This document shows, piece by piece, positions 50,897 through 59,824 of a DNA stretch of 63,179 bases. The stretch is taken from assembly GCA_022788225.1 (NCBI GenBank), contig JALEVO010000039.1, positions 1-63,179 of the forward strand, given 5' to 3'. Position numbers and translations under genes: made by a program. Under the pieces are notes generated by a model, which was given only the letters and a program-made list of their open reading frames with translations, was not told the DNA's origin and ran no database searches. Positions within the stretch are counted from its first letter, which is position 1, and each line of letters starts with the position of its first letter. The DNA comes from Oscillospiraceae bacterium. GTDB lineage: Bacteria > Bacillota > Clostridia > Oscillospirales > Ruminococcaceae.

Positions 50897-52099
50897 TTAG
50901 TCTACCAGTACCGGGTCAAAGTTTTCTTTCCACGGCAGACCCCATTTGTTAAGTCCCTCCATAAACGGATCCGGGTCGAACTCCTCAACGTTGTAAACCC
51001 CCGGTTTCTTCCACTTTCCAGTCAGCACCATTTCAGCACCTATCATTGCCGGAACGCCTGTTGTGTAGGAAACAGCCTGTGAACCGACTTCCTTGTAGCA
51101 CTCCTGGTGGTCGCAGACATTGTAAACGTAGTAATTAACCGGCTTGCCGTCCTTTTTGCCCTGACAGATACAGCCGATGTTTGTCTTGCCGACTGTTCTC
51201 GGACCAAGTGACGCAGGGTCGGGGAGTACTGCCTTTAAAAACTGGAGCGGTACTATTTCCCTGCCTTCATACATGATAGGCTCGATTGAAGTCATACCAA
51301 CGTTTTCAAGGCATTTCAGATGTGTAAGATAGCTCTGACCGAATGTCATAAAGAAACGGATTCTCTTGATACCCTTGATGTTGATAGCCAGTGACTCCAG
51401 TTCTTCGTGGTGGAGCAGATACATATCCTTTTCGCCTACCTCGTCGAAGTTGTAAACTCTCTTTATCTCCATAGGCTCGGTTTCAACCCACTTGCCGTCC
51501 TCGATGTAGCTGCCCTTTGCGGACACCTCTCTGATATTGATTTCCGGATTGAAGTTTGTGGCGAAGGGATAGCCATGGTCGCCGCCGTTGCAGTCGAGAA
51601 TGTCAATGTAGTTTATCTCGTCGAAATAGTGCTTCTGTGCATAGGCAGAGAAAACACCTGTAACGCCCGGGTCAAAACCGCAGCCGAGAATTGCAGTGAT
51701 ACCAGCCTTTTCAAAACGCTCCTTATACGCCCACTGCCACTTGTACTCAAACTTGGCGGTATCCTCCGGCTCGTAGTTTGCGGTATCAAGGTAGTCAGTC
51801 TTTGTTTCAAGACAGGCGTCCATGATAGTCAGGTCCTGATAGGGGAGTGCAACGTTGATTACAATATCCGGCTTTTCCCTGTTGATAAGTTCAACAAGCT
51901 GGGGTACGCTGTTTGCGTCAACCTGTGCAGTTGTGATTTTGGTTGCAGTCTTGCCCTCAAGTTCCTCCTTGAATTTGTCGCACTTTGATTTAGTACGGCT
52001 TGCAATGCAAATCTCCGTAAATACCTCGCTGTTCTGACAGCACTTGTGAATAACAACTCCGGCAACTCCGCCGGCACCTATAATTAATGCTTTAGACAT
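50897..52099 (-). CDS. Carboxynorspermidine/carboxyspermidine dehydrogenase (saccharopine dehydrogenase family)
   Basis: ALIIGAGGVAGVVIHKCCQNSEVFTEICIASRT; adjacent to nspC; ~400 aa typical of CASDH/LYS1-like. Confidence 0.9.
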   Translation of the reverse strand: MSKALIIGAGGVAGVVIHKCCQNSEVFTEICIASRTKSKCDKFKEELEGKTATKITTAQVDANSVPQLVELINREKPDIVINVALPYQDLTIMDACLETKTDYLDTANYEPEDTAKFEYKWQWAYKERFEKAGITAILGCGFDPGVTGVFSAYAQKHYFDEINYIDILDCNGGDHGYPFATNFNPEINIREVSAKGSYIEDGKWVETEPMEIKRVYNFDEVGEKDMYLLHHEELESLAINIKGIKRIRFFMTFGQSYLTHLKCLENVGMTSIEPIMYEGREIVPLQFLKAVLPDPASLGPRTVGKTNIGCICQGKKDGKPVNYYVYNVCDHQECYKEVGSQAVSYTTGVPAMIGAEMVLTGKWKKPGVYNVEEFDPDPFMEGLNKWGLPWKENFDPVLVD

Positions 52100-52133
52100 T
52101 TTTTATCAAACCCTTTCATTTTTTACTAAATTA

Positions 52134-53090
52134 TCAACTGCAGTCCCAGTTATATAAAACATCACTGAAATCAAGCTGTTTAAGCTTTTCACGGTTTATA
52201 AAGAAATTTCCGATTCCCAGATCGCCCCACATGATTTCGTAATTACTGTTACTGAAATTTTCTCTGCAATCGCTGTCGAGCTGGAACAGTAGGAAATTAT
52301 AGTTTTCGTCATCTTCATCTCTTGGGTCGAACTGGGAAAATCCCGGATATCCGCCGATTTTGTGCCTGAACGCCTTGTCCATACTTTCGTCAAAAAGTTC
52401 CAGTTCGTCAAGGTCAATTTCAAAATCGTACAGAGAATCAAGAGGTTCCGGCGGATTCAGTCTGTTGTATTTCTCACAGAATATTTTTTCAAAATGACAG
52501 TCAAAGTCTGATATATAATCGGTGTCTGCTTTGAAGGTCAGACCGTATTCTCCCTCAACAGGCATATAGCCCTCGTCGTCCGCCTCGAATTCATTGTCCT
52601 TTATTTTGGAAAGAATTTCTGCTTCAGTAACGCTGTTGTCAATATCCTTATGATATATAACTCTGAATGTGTTCTGCTTTGCACCGTCATCAAAATCAAG
52701 TCCAAATACGTCATTATTCAGTATCCAGAACTGTAAAAGTCCCTGCTTCGGAAAGTCCTCAAGGGAAACGTCTGCACAGTTTACCTGCGCCAGAAGTCTT
52801 AACTGATTACCCTTGCTGTCCTCCGGAAAATCCCCGTCATGTGGAATGTAGCCGACACCGCCAATCTTGCTTTCAAAAATTGATGGTTTAGTTTCAGTAA
52901 GTTCCATTGTAACGCATGGGATTTCAGTTTCCTTTTTGACAAGCCGGAACGCCTCGTCTGCACAAAGCTTTTCATTTTTTTCGTCGCTTATCGGCGGCTG
53001 TGACTGCTGGTCTGGCAGTTCTGATTTATAGCTGTCAAGCTCGCTTGTTAAATCATCCTTTTTCTTTTTGAATATATCGAAAAATCCCAT
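52134..53090 (-). CDS. DUF1963 / YwqG-like protein
   Basis: SKIGGVGYIPHDGDFPEDSKGNQLRLLAQVNCADVSLEDFPKQGLLQFWI; HKIGGYPGFSQFDPR. Confidence 0.85.
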   Translation of the reverse strand: MGFFDIFKKKKDDLTSELDSYKSELPDQQSQPPISDEKNEKLCADEAFRLVKKETEIPCVTMELTETKPSIFESKIGGVGYIPHDGDFPEDSKGNQLRLLAQVNCADVSLEDFPKQGLLQFWILNNDVFGLDFDDGAKQNTFRVIYHKDIDNSVTEAEILSKIKDNEFEADDEGYMPVEGEYGLTFKADTDYISDFDCHFEKIFCEKYNRLNPPEPLDSLYDFEIDLDELELFDESMDKAFRHKIGGYPGFSQFDPRDEDDENYNFLLFQLDSDCRENFSNSNYEIMWGDLGIGNFFINREKLKQLDFSDVLYNWDCS

Positions 53091-53094
53091 GGCA

Positions 53095-53952
53095 TTACTC
53101 CTTGTAGAAATAAAGCATGATTTCTCTCAAAAGCTTGCAGGCAAGAGCAGTTGAAGCACCGCTCTGGTCGAGCATAGGGGACAGCTCGTTTACGTCAAGA
53201 GCCACAACATTCAGCTTTGCAACTTCCTCGATTGCCATAATAAGCTGATTGTAGCTGACACCTCCCGCCTCCGGAGTGCCAGTACCGCAGAAACAGGACG
53301 GGTCTAATATGTCAAGGTCAAGAGTGAAATAAACAGGCTTGTCACCGATTTTTTCTTTCAGCGATTCAATACCGCTGAAATCAAATTTACTGGTTGTGAC
53401 GTGTTCTTTACCCCACTTAAATTCCTCTCTGTCACCGCTTCTGATGCCGAACTGGAATATCTTCCCGTCCCCCACAAGCTCATGACATCTTCTCATAACG
53501 CAGGCGTGGGAAAGCTTTTGCCCGAGATAATCGTCACGCAGGTCAGCGTGAGCGTCAAAGTGGACTATGTGCAGTTCGGGGTACTTCTTTACTGCCGCCC
53601 TGACTGCTCCCAGCGTTACAAGATGTTCTCCGCCTATCATAAGGGGCAGCTTGCCGTGGTCAAGAATGTCAGCGGTCATGTCCTCAATATCGCTCAGTGC
53701 GGATTCCGGACTGCCGAAGCAAAGTTCTAAGTCACCGCCGTCGTAAATTTTCGTGTCAAGCAGGTCCTTGTCCTGTCGTGGACTGTAAGTTTCAATCCCG
53801 AAGCTCTCATTCCTCATAGCCGCACTTGCAAATCGTGTTCCGGGGCGGTATGAGGTGGTGCTGTCAAAGGGGGCGCCGAAAATAACGATTCTGCTGTCCT
53901 CGTATTCGCTTTCACAGCCGATAAATGTGTGTATGTTCATGTTATGGTTCAT
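53095..53952 (-). CDS. speB: Agmatinase
   Basis: VHFDAHADLRDDYLG; LDLDILDPSCFCGTGTPEAGG ureohydrolase motifs. Confidence 0.94.
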   Translation of the reverse strand: MNHNMNIHTFIGCESEYEDSRIVIFGAPFDSTTSYRPGTRFASAAMRNESFGIETYSPRQDKDLLDTKIYDGGDLELCFGSPESALSDIEDMTADILDHGKLPLMIGGEHLVTLGAVRAAVKKYPELHIVHFDAHADLRDDYLGQKLSHACVMRRCHELVGDGKIFQFGIRSGDREEFKWGKEHVTTSKFDFSGIESLKEKIGDKPVYFTLDLDILDPSCFCGTGTPEAGGVSYNQLIMAIEEVAKLNVVALDVNELSPMLDQSGASTALACKLLREIMLYFYKE

Positions 53953-54809
53953 TTGTGTTCTCCCGATTCACGCAGCTGATCTCTTACGTTGTTTGGTATC
54001 GCAAAACAGCCTGTGTGAAGTATTGTATTGTAGTAGCGGGTTTTTATACCCAGTGAGTTCCACCAGTCGGCTTTTAAATCGGCTCTCGGGTCGAACTTCT
54101 TTGACGCAAAGCCGAAAAGCCAGTGTCCGGAGGGATAAGTCGGAATGTGTGCCTGATAGACCAGTGCAACAGGGAAGGTCGACCTTATTCTGCTGTGGGC
54201 ACGTTTCATTGAATTGGCATAGGAGGTGTAAAAAGTGCTTTCATGCTGATTTACCAGTATGCCGTCCTCTTTGAGCGCCTTGTAGCAGTTGCCGTAAAAT
54301 TCTTTGGTGAAAAGTCCCTCGCCTACGCCGAAAGGATCAGTGGAGTCAACTATAATTAAATCGTACTCGTTTTCCTTTCCTCTGACAAAACGCAGTCCGT
54401 CCTGATAGAAAATGTGTACTCTCGGGTCGGAAAGCCTTGAAGCAGTCTGTGGCAGATACTCTCTGCATATCTCCACAACCATTTCGTCGATTTCCACCAT
54501 GTCGATGTTTTCAACATGGTTGTAGCGAGTAAGCTCCCTTACTGTACCGCCGTCCCCTGCGCCGATTACCAGCACGTTCTTTATGTCCGGATTTACAGCC
54601 ATAGGGACATGGGTTATCATTTCGTGGTAGATATACTCGTCCTTTTCAGTCACCATAAGATAGCCGTCGAGGGTGAGTATTCTGCCGAACTCCTCCGATT
54701 CAAAAACATCTATACGCTGAAACTCGCTTTCAGCACTTCTTAAATGCTTGTCTACTCTTATTGAAAATTTTACATTGTCGGTATGGTTTTCAGTATACCA
54801 AAGTTCCAT
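53949..54809 (-). CDS. speE: Spermidine synthase
   Basis: VLVIGAGDGGTVRELTRYNHVENIDMVEID; DSTDPFGVGEGLF. Confidence 0.95.
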   Translation of the reverse strand: MELWYTENHTDNVKFSIRVDKHLRSAESEFQRIDVFESEEFGRILTLDGYLMVTEKDEYIYHEMITHVPMAVNPDIKNVLVIGAGDGGTVRELTRYNHVENIDMVEIDEMVVEICREYLPQTASRLSDPRVHIFYQDGLRFVRGKENEYDLIIVDSTDPFGVGEGLFTKEFYGNCYKALKEDGILVNQHESTFYTSYANSMKRAHSRIRSTFPVALVYQAHIPTYPSGHWLFGFASKKFDPRADLKADWWNSLGIKTRYYNTILHTGCFAIPNNVRDQLRESGEHK

Positions 54810-54818
54810 GCTTTCCTC

Positions 54819-56264
54819 CTAAATCACAACATTGATGTATTCAATGTTAATGTCCTGCGTACCCGTCATCATACATCCTTTTTCCTTGGCGTAAAGAATG
54901 TAGCTTATAATGTCGTCGGTGATTTTTTCACCGGGCGCAAGAATTGGTATTCCCGGAGGATAACACATTACAAATTCTCCGCAGATATATCCGCTGCTTT
55001 CGGTTATAGGAACGGACTTTTTCTCTCCGTAAAACGCCGATTGGGGCGGCATAATAACCTGTGGGTCTATATATTCATGGTCAAACATTCCTGCCTTGTC
55101 TTTTGAATAAAGACGTTTTATTTCGGAAAATGCAGAAATGAGCCTTTCAATTTCAAGTGCCCTGTCACCAGCGGAAATAATAGCAAGAACGTTTCCGATA
55201 TCGCCGAATTCTATCTGTATATTGTATTCGTCACGGAGAATATCGTAAACCTCGATTCCGGCAAGACCGATATCTCTGGTGTGAATGGAAAGCTTTGTCG
55301 GGTCGAAGTCATAGAAGGACTCACCGTCGCAAAGCTCTTTGCCGAAGGCGTAGTAGCCGCCCAGCCTGTTTATTTCCTCTCTTGCGTATTCAGCGTACTG
55401 GACAGTTTTTCTGAAAATCTCCCTGCCGTTCAAGGCAAGGTTTTTTCTTGCAATATCAAGAGAGGATATAAGCAGATAAGAACCGCTTGTAGTCTGGGTA
55501 AGATTTATTATCTGCCTGATATATCCGGCGTTTACGTTTTTTCCACAAAGCAGCAGTGAACTCTGTGTCAGTGAACCGCCGGTCTTGTGCATACTTACCG
55601 CCGCCATGTCCGCACCTGCCGCCATACCCGGAACAGGCATATCCTCACCAAAATAGAAGTGAGTGCCATGCGCTTCGTCGACAAGGGCAAGCATGCCGTG
55701 TTCATGAGCAAGCTCTACTATCCCACGCAAATCGGAGCATACGCCGTAGTATGTGGGATTGTTTATGAGTACCGCCTTTGCGTCGGGATTTTCCTCAATA
55801 GCCTTTTTCACATTTTCAACGGACATTCCAAGAGGAATCCCCAGCTTCTTGTTAGTCCCCGGATTCACATAAACGGGTACTGCACCGTTTACAACAAGTG
55901 CATTGATAGCGCTTCTGTGGACGTTTCGTGGCATGATTATCTTTTCGCCAGCCTTGCATGCCGCCATAATCATAGCCTGAACAGAACCTGTCGTACCGTT
56001 TACAATAAAGAAGGCGTTTTTTGCTCCGAACGCCTCTGCCGCAAGGTCCTGAGCGTCCTTTATCACGGAAACAGGGTGACACAGATTGTCAAGTGGTTTC
56101 ATGGAATTGACGTCGGCTTTAAGACAGGACTTGCCGAGAAAATCGGTCAGTTCCTTAGTACCTCTGCCGCCCTTGTGTCCCGGAACATCAAAGGGAACAA
56201 CTCTGTTTTGCAGGTGCTGTTCCATTGCCTCTAAAACAGGGGCTTTACTCTGAGTAAAAATCAT
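54819..56264 (-). CDS. speA: Arginine decarboxylase (fold-I Orn/Lys/Arg decarboxylase family)
   Basis: RVVPFDVPGHKGGRGTKEL; VDEAHGTHFYFGEDMP...AAVSMHKTGGSLTQSS PLP lysine; upstream of agmatinase. Confidence 0.88.
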   Translation of the reverse strand: MIFTQSKAPVLEAMEQHLQNRVVPFDVPGHKGGRGTKELTDFLGKSCLKADVNSMKPLDNLCHPVSVIKDAQDLAAEAFGAKNAFFIVNGTTGSVQAMIMAACKAGEKIIMPRNVHRSAINALVVNGAVPVYVNPGTNKKLGIPLGMSVENVKKAIEENPDAKAVLINNPTYYGVCSDLRGIVELAHEHGMLALVDEAHGTHFYFGEDMPVPGMAAGADMAAVSMHKTGGSLTQSSLLLCGKNVNAGYIRQIINLTQTTSGSYLLISSLDIARKNLALNGREIFRKTVQYAEYAREEINRLGGYYAFGKELCDGESFYDFDPTKLSIHTRDIGLAGIEVYDILRDEYNIQIEFGDIGNVLAIISAGDRALEIERLISAFSEIKRLYSKDKAGMFDHEYIDPQVIMPPQSAFYGEKKSVPITESSGYICGEFVMCYPPGIPILAPGEKITDDIISYILYAKEKGCMMTGTQDINIEYINVVI

Positions 56265-56278
56265 GTAAAAGCCTCCTG

Positions 56279-57088
56279 TCAGTATATATTCATTCCGCTG
56301 AAAATCTCAATCATTTCACGGCGGATACTGTTTGTAATATCAAGTCTTTCCTTTGGGTGTAGCTCGTAGACGTCGGTATTGAAAAGATAATTCTGGAGCT
56401 GGATTTCCTTGATAAGCATTTTTGTGTGGAAGATGTTCGACTGGTAAACATTGACGTCAATTGCGTCATACTTAGTCAGTGTTCTCTCGTCGATATAGTC
56501 CTGAATAGAGGTTATGTCGTGGTCGATAAAGTACTTCTTTCCGCACATATCACGGGTAAAACCTCTTACCCTATAGTCGATAGTTATAATATCGGAATCA
56601 AAACTGCTTATGAGGTAATCGAGGGTATTCAGCGGAGAAATTTCACCGCAGGTAGAAACATCGATATCCACCCTGAATGTGCAGACTTCATTTTCCGGAT
56701 GCGACTCCGGAAAAGTATGAACCGTTACATGGCTCTTGTCAAGATGTGCGTGAACAGTTTCGTTCTTTGGCATAATACCGCCGTTGCAGGACTTGTCAAA
56801 ATTCTCCGGAGCAACGTGTCCCTCTGCGATAAGGATATTTACTGACGCACCCTGTGGATCGTAGTCCTGCTTTGAGATATTGAGGATAGTCGCACCAATC
56901 ATTTTGGTAACGTCGCAGAGAATTTTCGTCAGTCTTTCGGAATTATACTGTTCGTCGATATATCGGATATAGTCCTCCTGCTCACGCTTTGTCTTTGCGT
57001 AGCAGACGTCATATATATTAAAGCTTAAAGTTTTAGTGAGATTGTTGAAGCCATATAAAGCCAGCTTTTTTTCCAACCCTAACATCAC
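56279..57088 (-). CDS. speD: S-adenosylmethionine decarboxylase, long class-1 type
   Basis: [61 protein letters not shown]; 269 aa. Confidence 0.94.
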   Translation of the reverse strand: MMLGLEKKLALYGFNNLTKTLSFNIYDVCYAKTKREQEDYIRYIDEQYNSERLTKILCDVTKMIGATILNISKQDYDPQGASVNILIAEGHVAPENFDKSCNGGIMPKNETVHAHLDKSHVTVHTFPESHPENEVCTFRVDIDVSTCGEISPLNTLDYLISSFDSDIITIDYRVRGFTRDMCGKKYFIDHDITSIQDYIDERTLTKYDAIDVNVYQSNIFHTKMLIKEIQLQNYLFNTDVYELHPKERLDITNSIRREMIEIFSGMNIY

Positions 57089-57116
57089 GGCCTTTCAGAT
57101 AAATGTATTCAGATTT

Positions 57117-57145
57117 ATTTTATCATATTTCTTTCTGAATTGCAA
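57117..57145 (-). promoter_or_regulatory. Promoter of the polyamine operon
   Basis: On the minus strand TTGCAA, 17-nt spacer, TAAAAT. Confidence 0.55.
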
Positions 57146-57262
57146 TGATTATGAGGAATATTTAACAGATTTTTTTATTGTCAGAGCAAGATGCCTTTCT
57201 ATGCCCTGACAGTAACCGGACTATGCACAAAAACACGGCTGGAAATTTGTGTATTTTAACTG

Positions 57263-57291
57263 TTGAAGTTTTGCTGTGTAAGGTATATAAT
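57263..57291 (+). promoter_or_regulatory. Promoter of the dockerin gene
   Basis: TTGAAG, 17-nt spacer, TATAAT. Confidence 0.6.
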
Positions 57292-57340
57292 AAACTTATA
57301 AAAGTGCCGCATAAACATAGAGAAACGGAGGTAATTTGCC

Positions 57341-58084
57341 ATGAAGAAAACCAAGATTTTATCCGTAATTATTTCAGCAATAATGAGTGTAAGTATGATA
57401 AGCGGAGTATTTTCCGCAGGGGCAGAGGACACTGAAACAAAACTTTATACTCTCGATGAGTTGCTTGCAATGAGTGATGAAGAATTCCTGGCAATTCCTG
57501 AAGAAGCTTATGGCATGACTGCGGAATACTGTTTTTCTCAAGTAGAAGCTGTTTCTGAAACATTTGGATATACTTCAGCATTTGCAGCTGAACTTATTGA
57601 TAAAAATGTGGAGTTTGAATATATCCCCAATGTTACTGAAAATGAAATTTCAGAACTTATAGGTGATACTATAGAATGTGGTATGTCTGGTATTGCTATA
57701 GTAGCTTATGAGCCATATTATACAGATACATTTAATTTTTATGTTTATGAATTTGATGAATTGATGGCTGATAAATCACCGAAAGATATAAATATGATGC
57801 TGGCTAAGGTAATGTATTGCGTAAGACAGGTTATTCCTGTAACCAACATGGAAGCTGCACTGCCAAAAGGTGATGATTACAAAGAACCAGTTGTTACCGG
57901 TGACGTAAACTTTGACAAAACCGTTGACCTTTACGATGTTATCTGGATTTCAAAGGGACTGACAAAACAGTTTCAACTGACTGACTCACAGCTTGTAATT
58001 GCCGATGTTAACAATGATGGAATTGTGAATGTGTTTGACAGAATCATGCTTTCGAGAAAAATGCTTGAAAATTCCGAGATTTAA
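57341..58084 (+). CDS. Secreted dockerin type I domain-containing protein
   Basis: Signal peptide; C-terminal GDVNFDKTVDLYDVIWISKGL ... ADVNNDGIVNVFDRIMLSRKML paired Ca-binding repeats. Confidence 0.9.
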   Translation: MKKTKILSVIISAIMSVSMISGVFSAGAEDTETKLYTLDELLAMSDEEFLAIPEEAYGMTAEYCFSQVEAVSETFGYTSAFAAELIDKNVEFEYIPNVTENEISELIGDTIECGMSGIAIVAYEPYYTDTFNFYVYEFDELMADKSPKDINMMLAKVMYCVRQVIPVTNMEAALPKGDDYKEPVVTGDVNFDKTVDLYDVIWISKGLTKQFQLTDSQLVIADVNNDGIVNVFDRIMLSRKMLENSEI

Positions 58085-58096
58085 GATTACAAAAAT

Positions 58097-58128
58097 ACTC
58101 CCGTGCAGTAAACTGTACGGGAGTTTTT
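58097..58128. terminator. Bidirectional terminator between the dockerin gene and thrB
   Basis: ACTCCCGTGCAGT-aa-ACTGTACGGGAGT-TTTT between convergent genes. Confidence 0.85.
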
Positions 58129-58130
58129 GC

Positions 58131-59024
58131 TTATTCAGTTATAATTTTTGTGCCGTCATTGTCGATATGGAACTCCCTGACCTGCCAGCCGCCAAGACCG
58201 GCATTGTCAAGAGAAAACTTCATTTTTCCGGCGAAATACTTGTTGTTTTCGTCAACGATGGCAACGATAGTGGGTCCGGCACCGCTTATATACGAGCCGT
58301 AAGCGCCGTGGTTATAGGCAATGTCGAAGACTTCTCTTGCGTTTGGGATAAGCTCCATTCTGTAAGGCTGGTGCAGCTTGTCGTGGACTGCTGTGCGCAG
58401 ATTTTCAAATTTACCTGTGAGCAGTGACGCAGAAAAGAGAGCGGCTCTTGAAAGATTGTACACAGCGTCCTTGTGGGAAACCTCAGCCGGAAGGCAGGCT
58501 CTTGCTTTTTCGGTTTTAAGTTCAAAATCGGGTATGATAGCCGCAAATTTCAGCTTTGTAAAAACTTCCTGCTTTACCCAGTGGACTTTTTTGCCGTCAA
58601 ACACGGCTGTTACAATGCCGCCGAGAAGTGCCGGTGCTGTGTTGTCAGGGTGACCCTCTATCTGTGCGGCAAGATCAACGAGGTCATCGGTTGAAAGGGG
58701 ATTGCCTAAGAGAGTGTTTGCACCGACAATTCCGGCAACGATACAGGCAGAGCTTGAACCCAAGCCCCTTGCCATAGGTATGTTGTTGGTCTGGCGAATC
58801 TTCAGACCCTTTATGTCACGTCCGCAGACGTTGAAGAGATCCTTTGCTGATATGTAAATGAGGTTGCTTTCGTCTGTGGGTATGCTCACATCGTCGGCAG
58901 AGGAGATTTCAACTCTGTCGGATTCCTCCATTTCAACGTAATTATAATAGGTAAGGGCAAGCCCCAAAGCGTCAAAGCCGGCGCCGAGATTGGCAGAGGT
59001 TGCCGGAATCTGAATTTTAATCAT
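58131..59024 (-). CDS. thrB: Homoserine kinase
   Basis: IPATSANLGAGFDALGLALTYYNYVEM; ARGLGSSSACIVAGIVGAN GHMP kinase motif. Confidence 0.95.
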   Translation of the reverse strand: MIKIQIPATSANLGAGFDALGLALTYYNYVEMEESDRVEISSADDVSIPTDESNLIYISAKDLFNVCGRDIKGLKIRQTNNIPMARGLGSSSACIVAGIVGANTLLGNPLSTDDLVDLAAQIEGHPDNTAPALLGGIVTAVFDGKKVHWVKQEVFTKLKFAAIIPDFELKTEKARACLPAEVSHKDAVYNLSRAALFSASLLTGKFENLRTAVHDKLHQPYRMELIPNAREVFDIAYNHGAYGSYISGAGPTIVAIVDENNKYFAGKMKFSLDNAGLGGWQVREFHIDNDGTKIITE

Positions 59025-59211
59025 AATTATGCTCCGTTCTGTAATTATTATGTTACTTTAAAATTATATCACAAACCCGCAGAAATTTCTACTGCGATTA
59101 TCTGAAATAGCTGTTTATATATGCCTTTTGTTCTGATTTGAGCATTTTCGCCTATAAATGTTGAAAAAATATATTAAACATTACAAAAGTTCTTTTTTTG
59201 AAAAAAAGTTG

Positions 59212-59240
59212 TTGACATTTCCTTTATAGTTTGATATAAT
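59212..59240 (+). promoter_or_regulatory. Promoter of the tRNA genes
   Basis: TTGACA, 17-nt spacer, TATAAT. Confidence 0.8.
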
Positions 59241-59255
59241 ATTAAAGTACTCAAT

Positions 59256-59339
59256 GCGAGTGTGCTGGAATAGGCAGACAGGCACGTTTGAGGGGCGTGT
59301 GTCATTGGCGTACGGGTTCAAGTCCCGTCACTCGCACCA
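59256..59339 (+). tRNA. tRNA-Leu (anticodon GAG), CCA encoded
   Basis: GCGAGTG...CACTCGCACCA acceptor; anticodon loop TTGAGGG; T-arm GGGTTCAAGTCCC. Confidence 0.93.
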
Positions 59340-59344
59340 GGTTC

Positions 59345-59375
59345 AATACCTCAGCTTTATGCTGAGGTATTTTCA
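59345..59375 (+). terminator. Hairpin between the two tRNA genes
   Basis: ATACCTCAGC-tttat-GCTGAGGTAT-TTTC. Confidence 0.65.
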
Positions 59376-59386
59376 ATTTAATATGT

Positions 59387-59478
59387 GGAAAGATGGCTGA
59401 GCTGGTCGAAGGCGCACGACTGGAACTCGTGTATACGTTAATAGCGTATCGAGGGTTCGAATCCCTCTCTTTCCGCCA
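59387..59478 (+). tRNA. tRNA-Ser (anticodon GGA), CCA encoded
   Basis: GGAAAGA...TCTTTCCGCCA acceptor; anticodon arm CACGA-CTGGAAC-TCGTG; long variable arm; T-arm GGGTTCGAATCCC. Confidence 0.93.
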
Positions 59479-59700
59479 TATTGTGACTATAAAAAAGATG
59501 AATAGTCAGCAAAGTCCGTATTTACGGGCTTTTTTGCTATGCAAATGCTGAAAATCAGAGGGTAAAAACCATAGATGAATGAACCTAATGAGAAGGATTT
59601 GAACCCTGCACTTTTTAATATTTCATAATTCAGAGGCATATTTGAGAAAAATAATTTCAGATATGCCTTTTTCCATATAGAAAAAAGTATACAAAGTTTT

Positions 59701-59760
59701 AAAGACCGTTTTGTCTGGTATCACGAAATAGTGATACTAAACAAAGCGGTCTTTTTTGTT
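59701..59760 (+). terminator. Two-tier hairpin with T-tract
   Basis: AAAGACCG..TTTGT-ctg-GTATCAC-gaaata-GTGATAC-taa-ACAAA..CGGTCTTTTTTG. Confidence 0.6.
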
Positions 59761-59824
59761 TTCTGACGGAGGTGAGTTTGAAGAAATATAAAATATCGCT
59801 AAAAAATATTTACGGAGGAATAAA

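Noticed and set aside
55587-56234. 215-aa ORF antisense to speA
   Set aside because: Shadow frame; speA is conserved and continuous.
57178-57435. 85-aa ORF upstream of the dockerin gene
   Set aside because: Runs across the predicted promoter and into the dockerin signal peptide in another frame.
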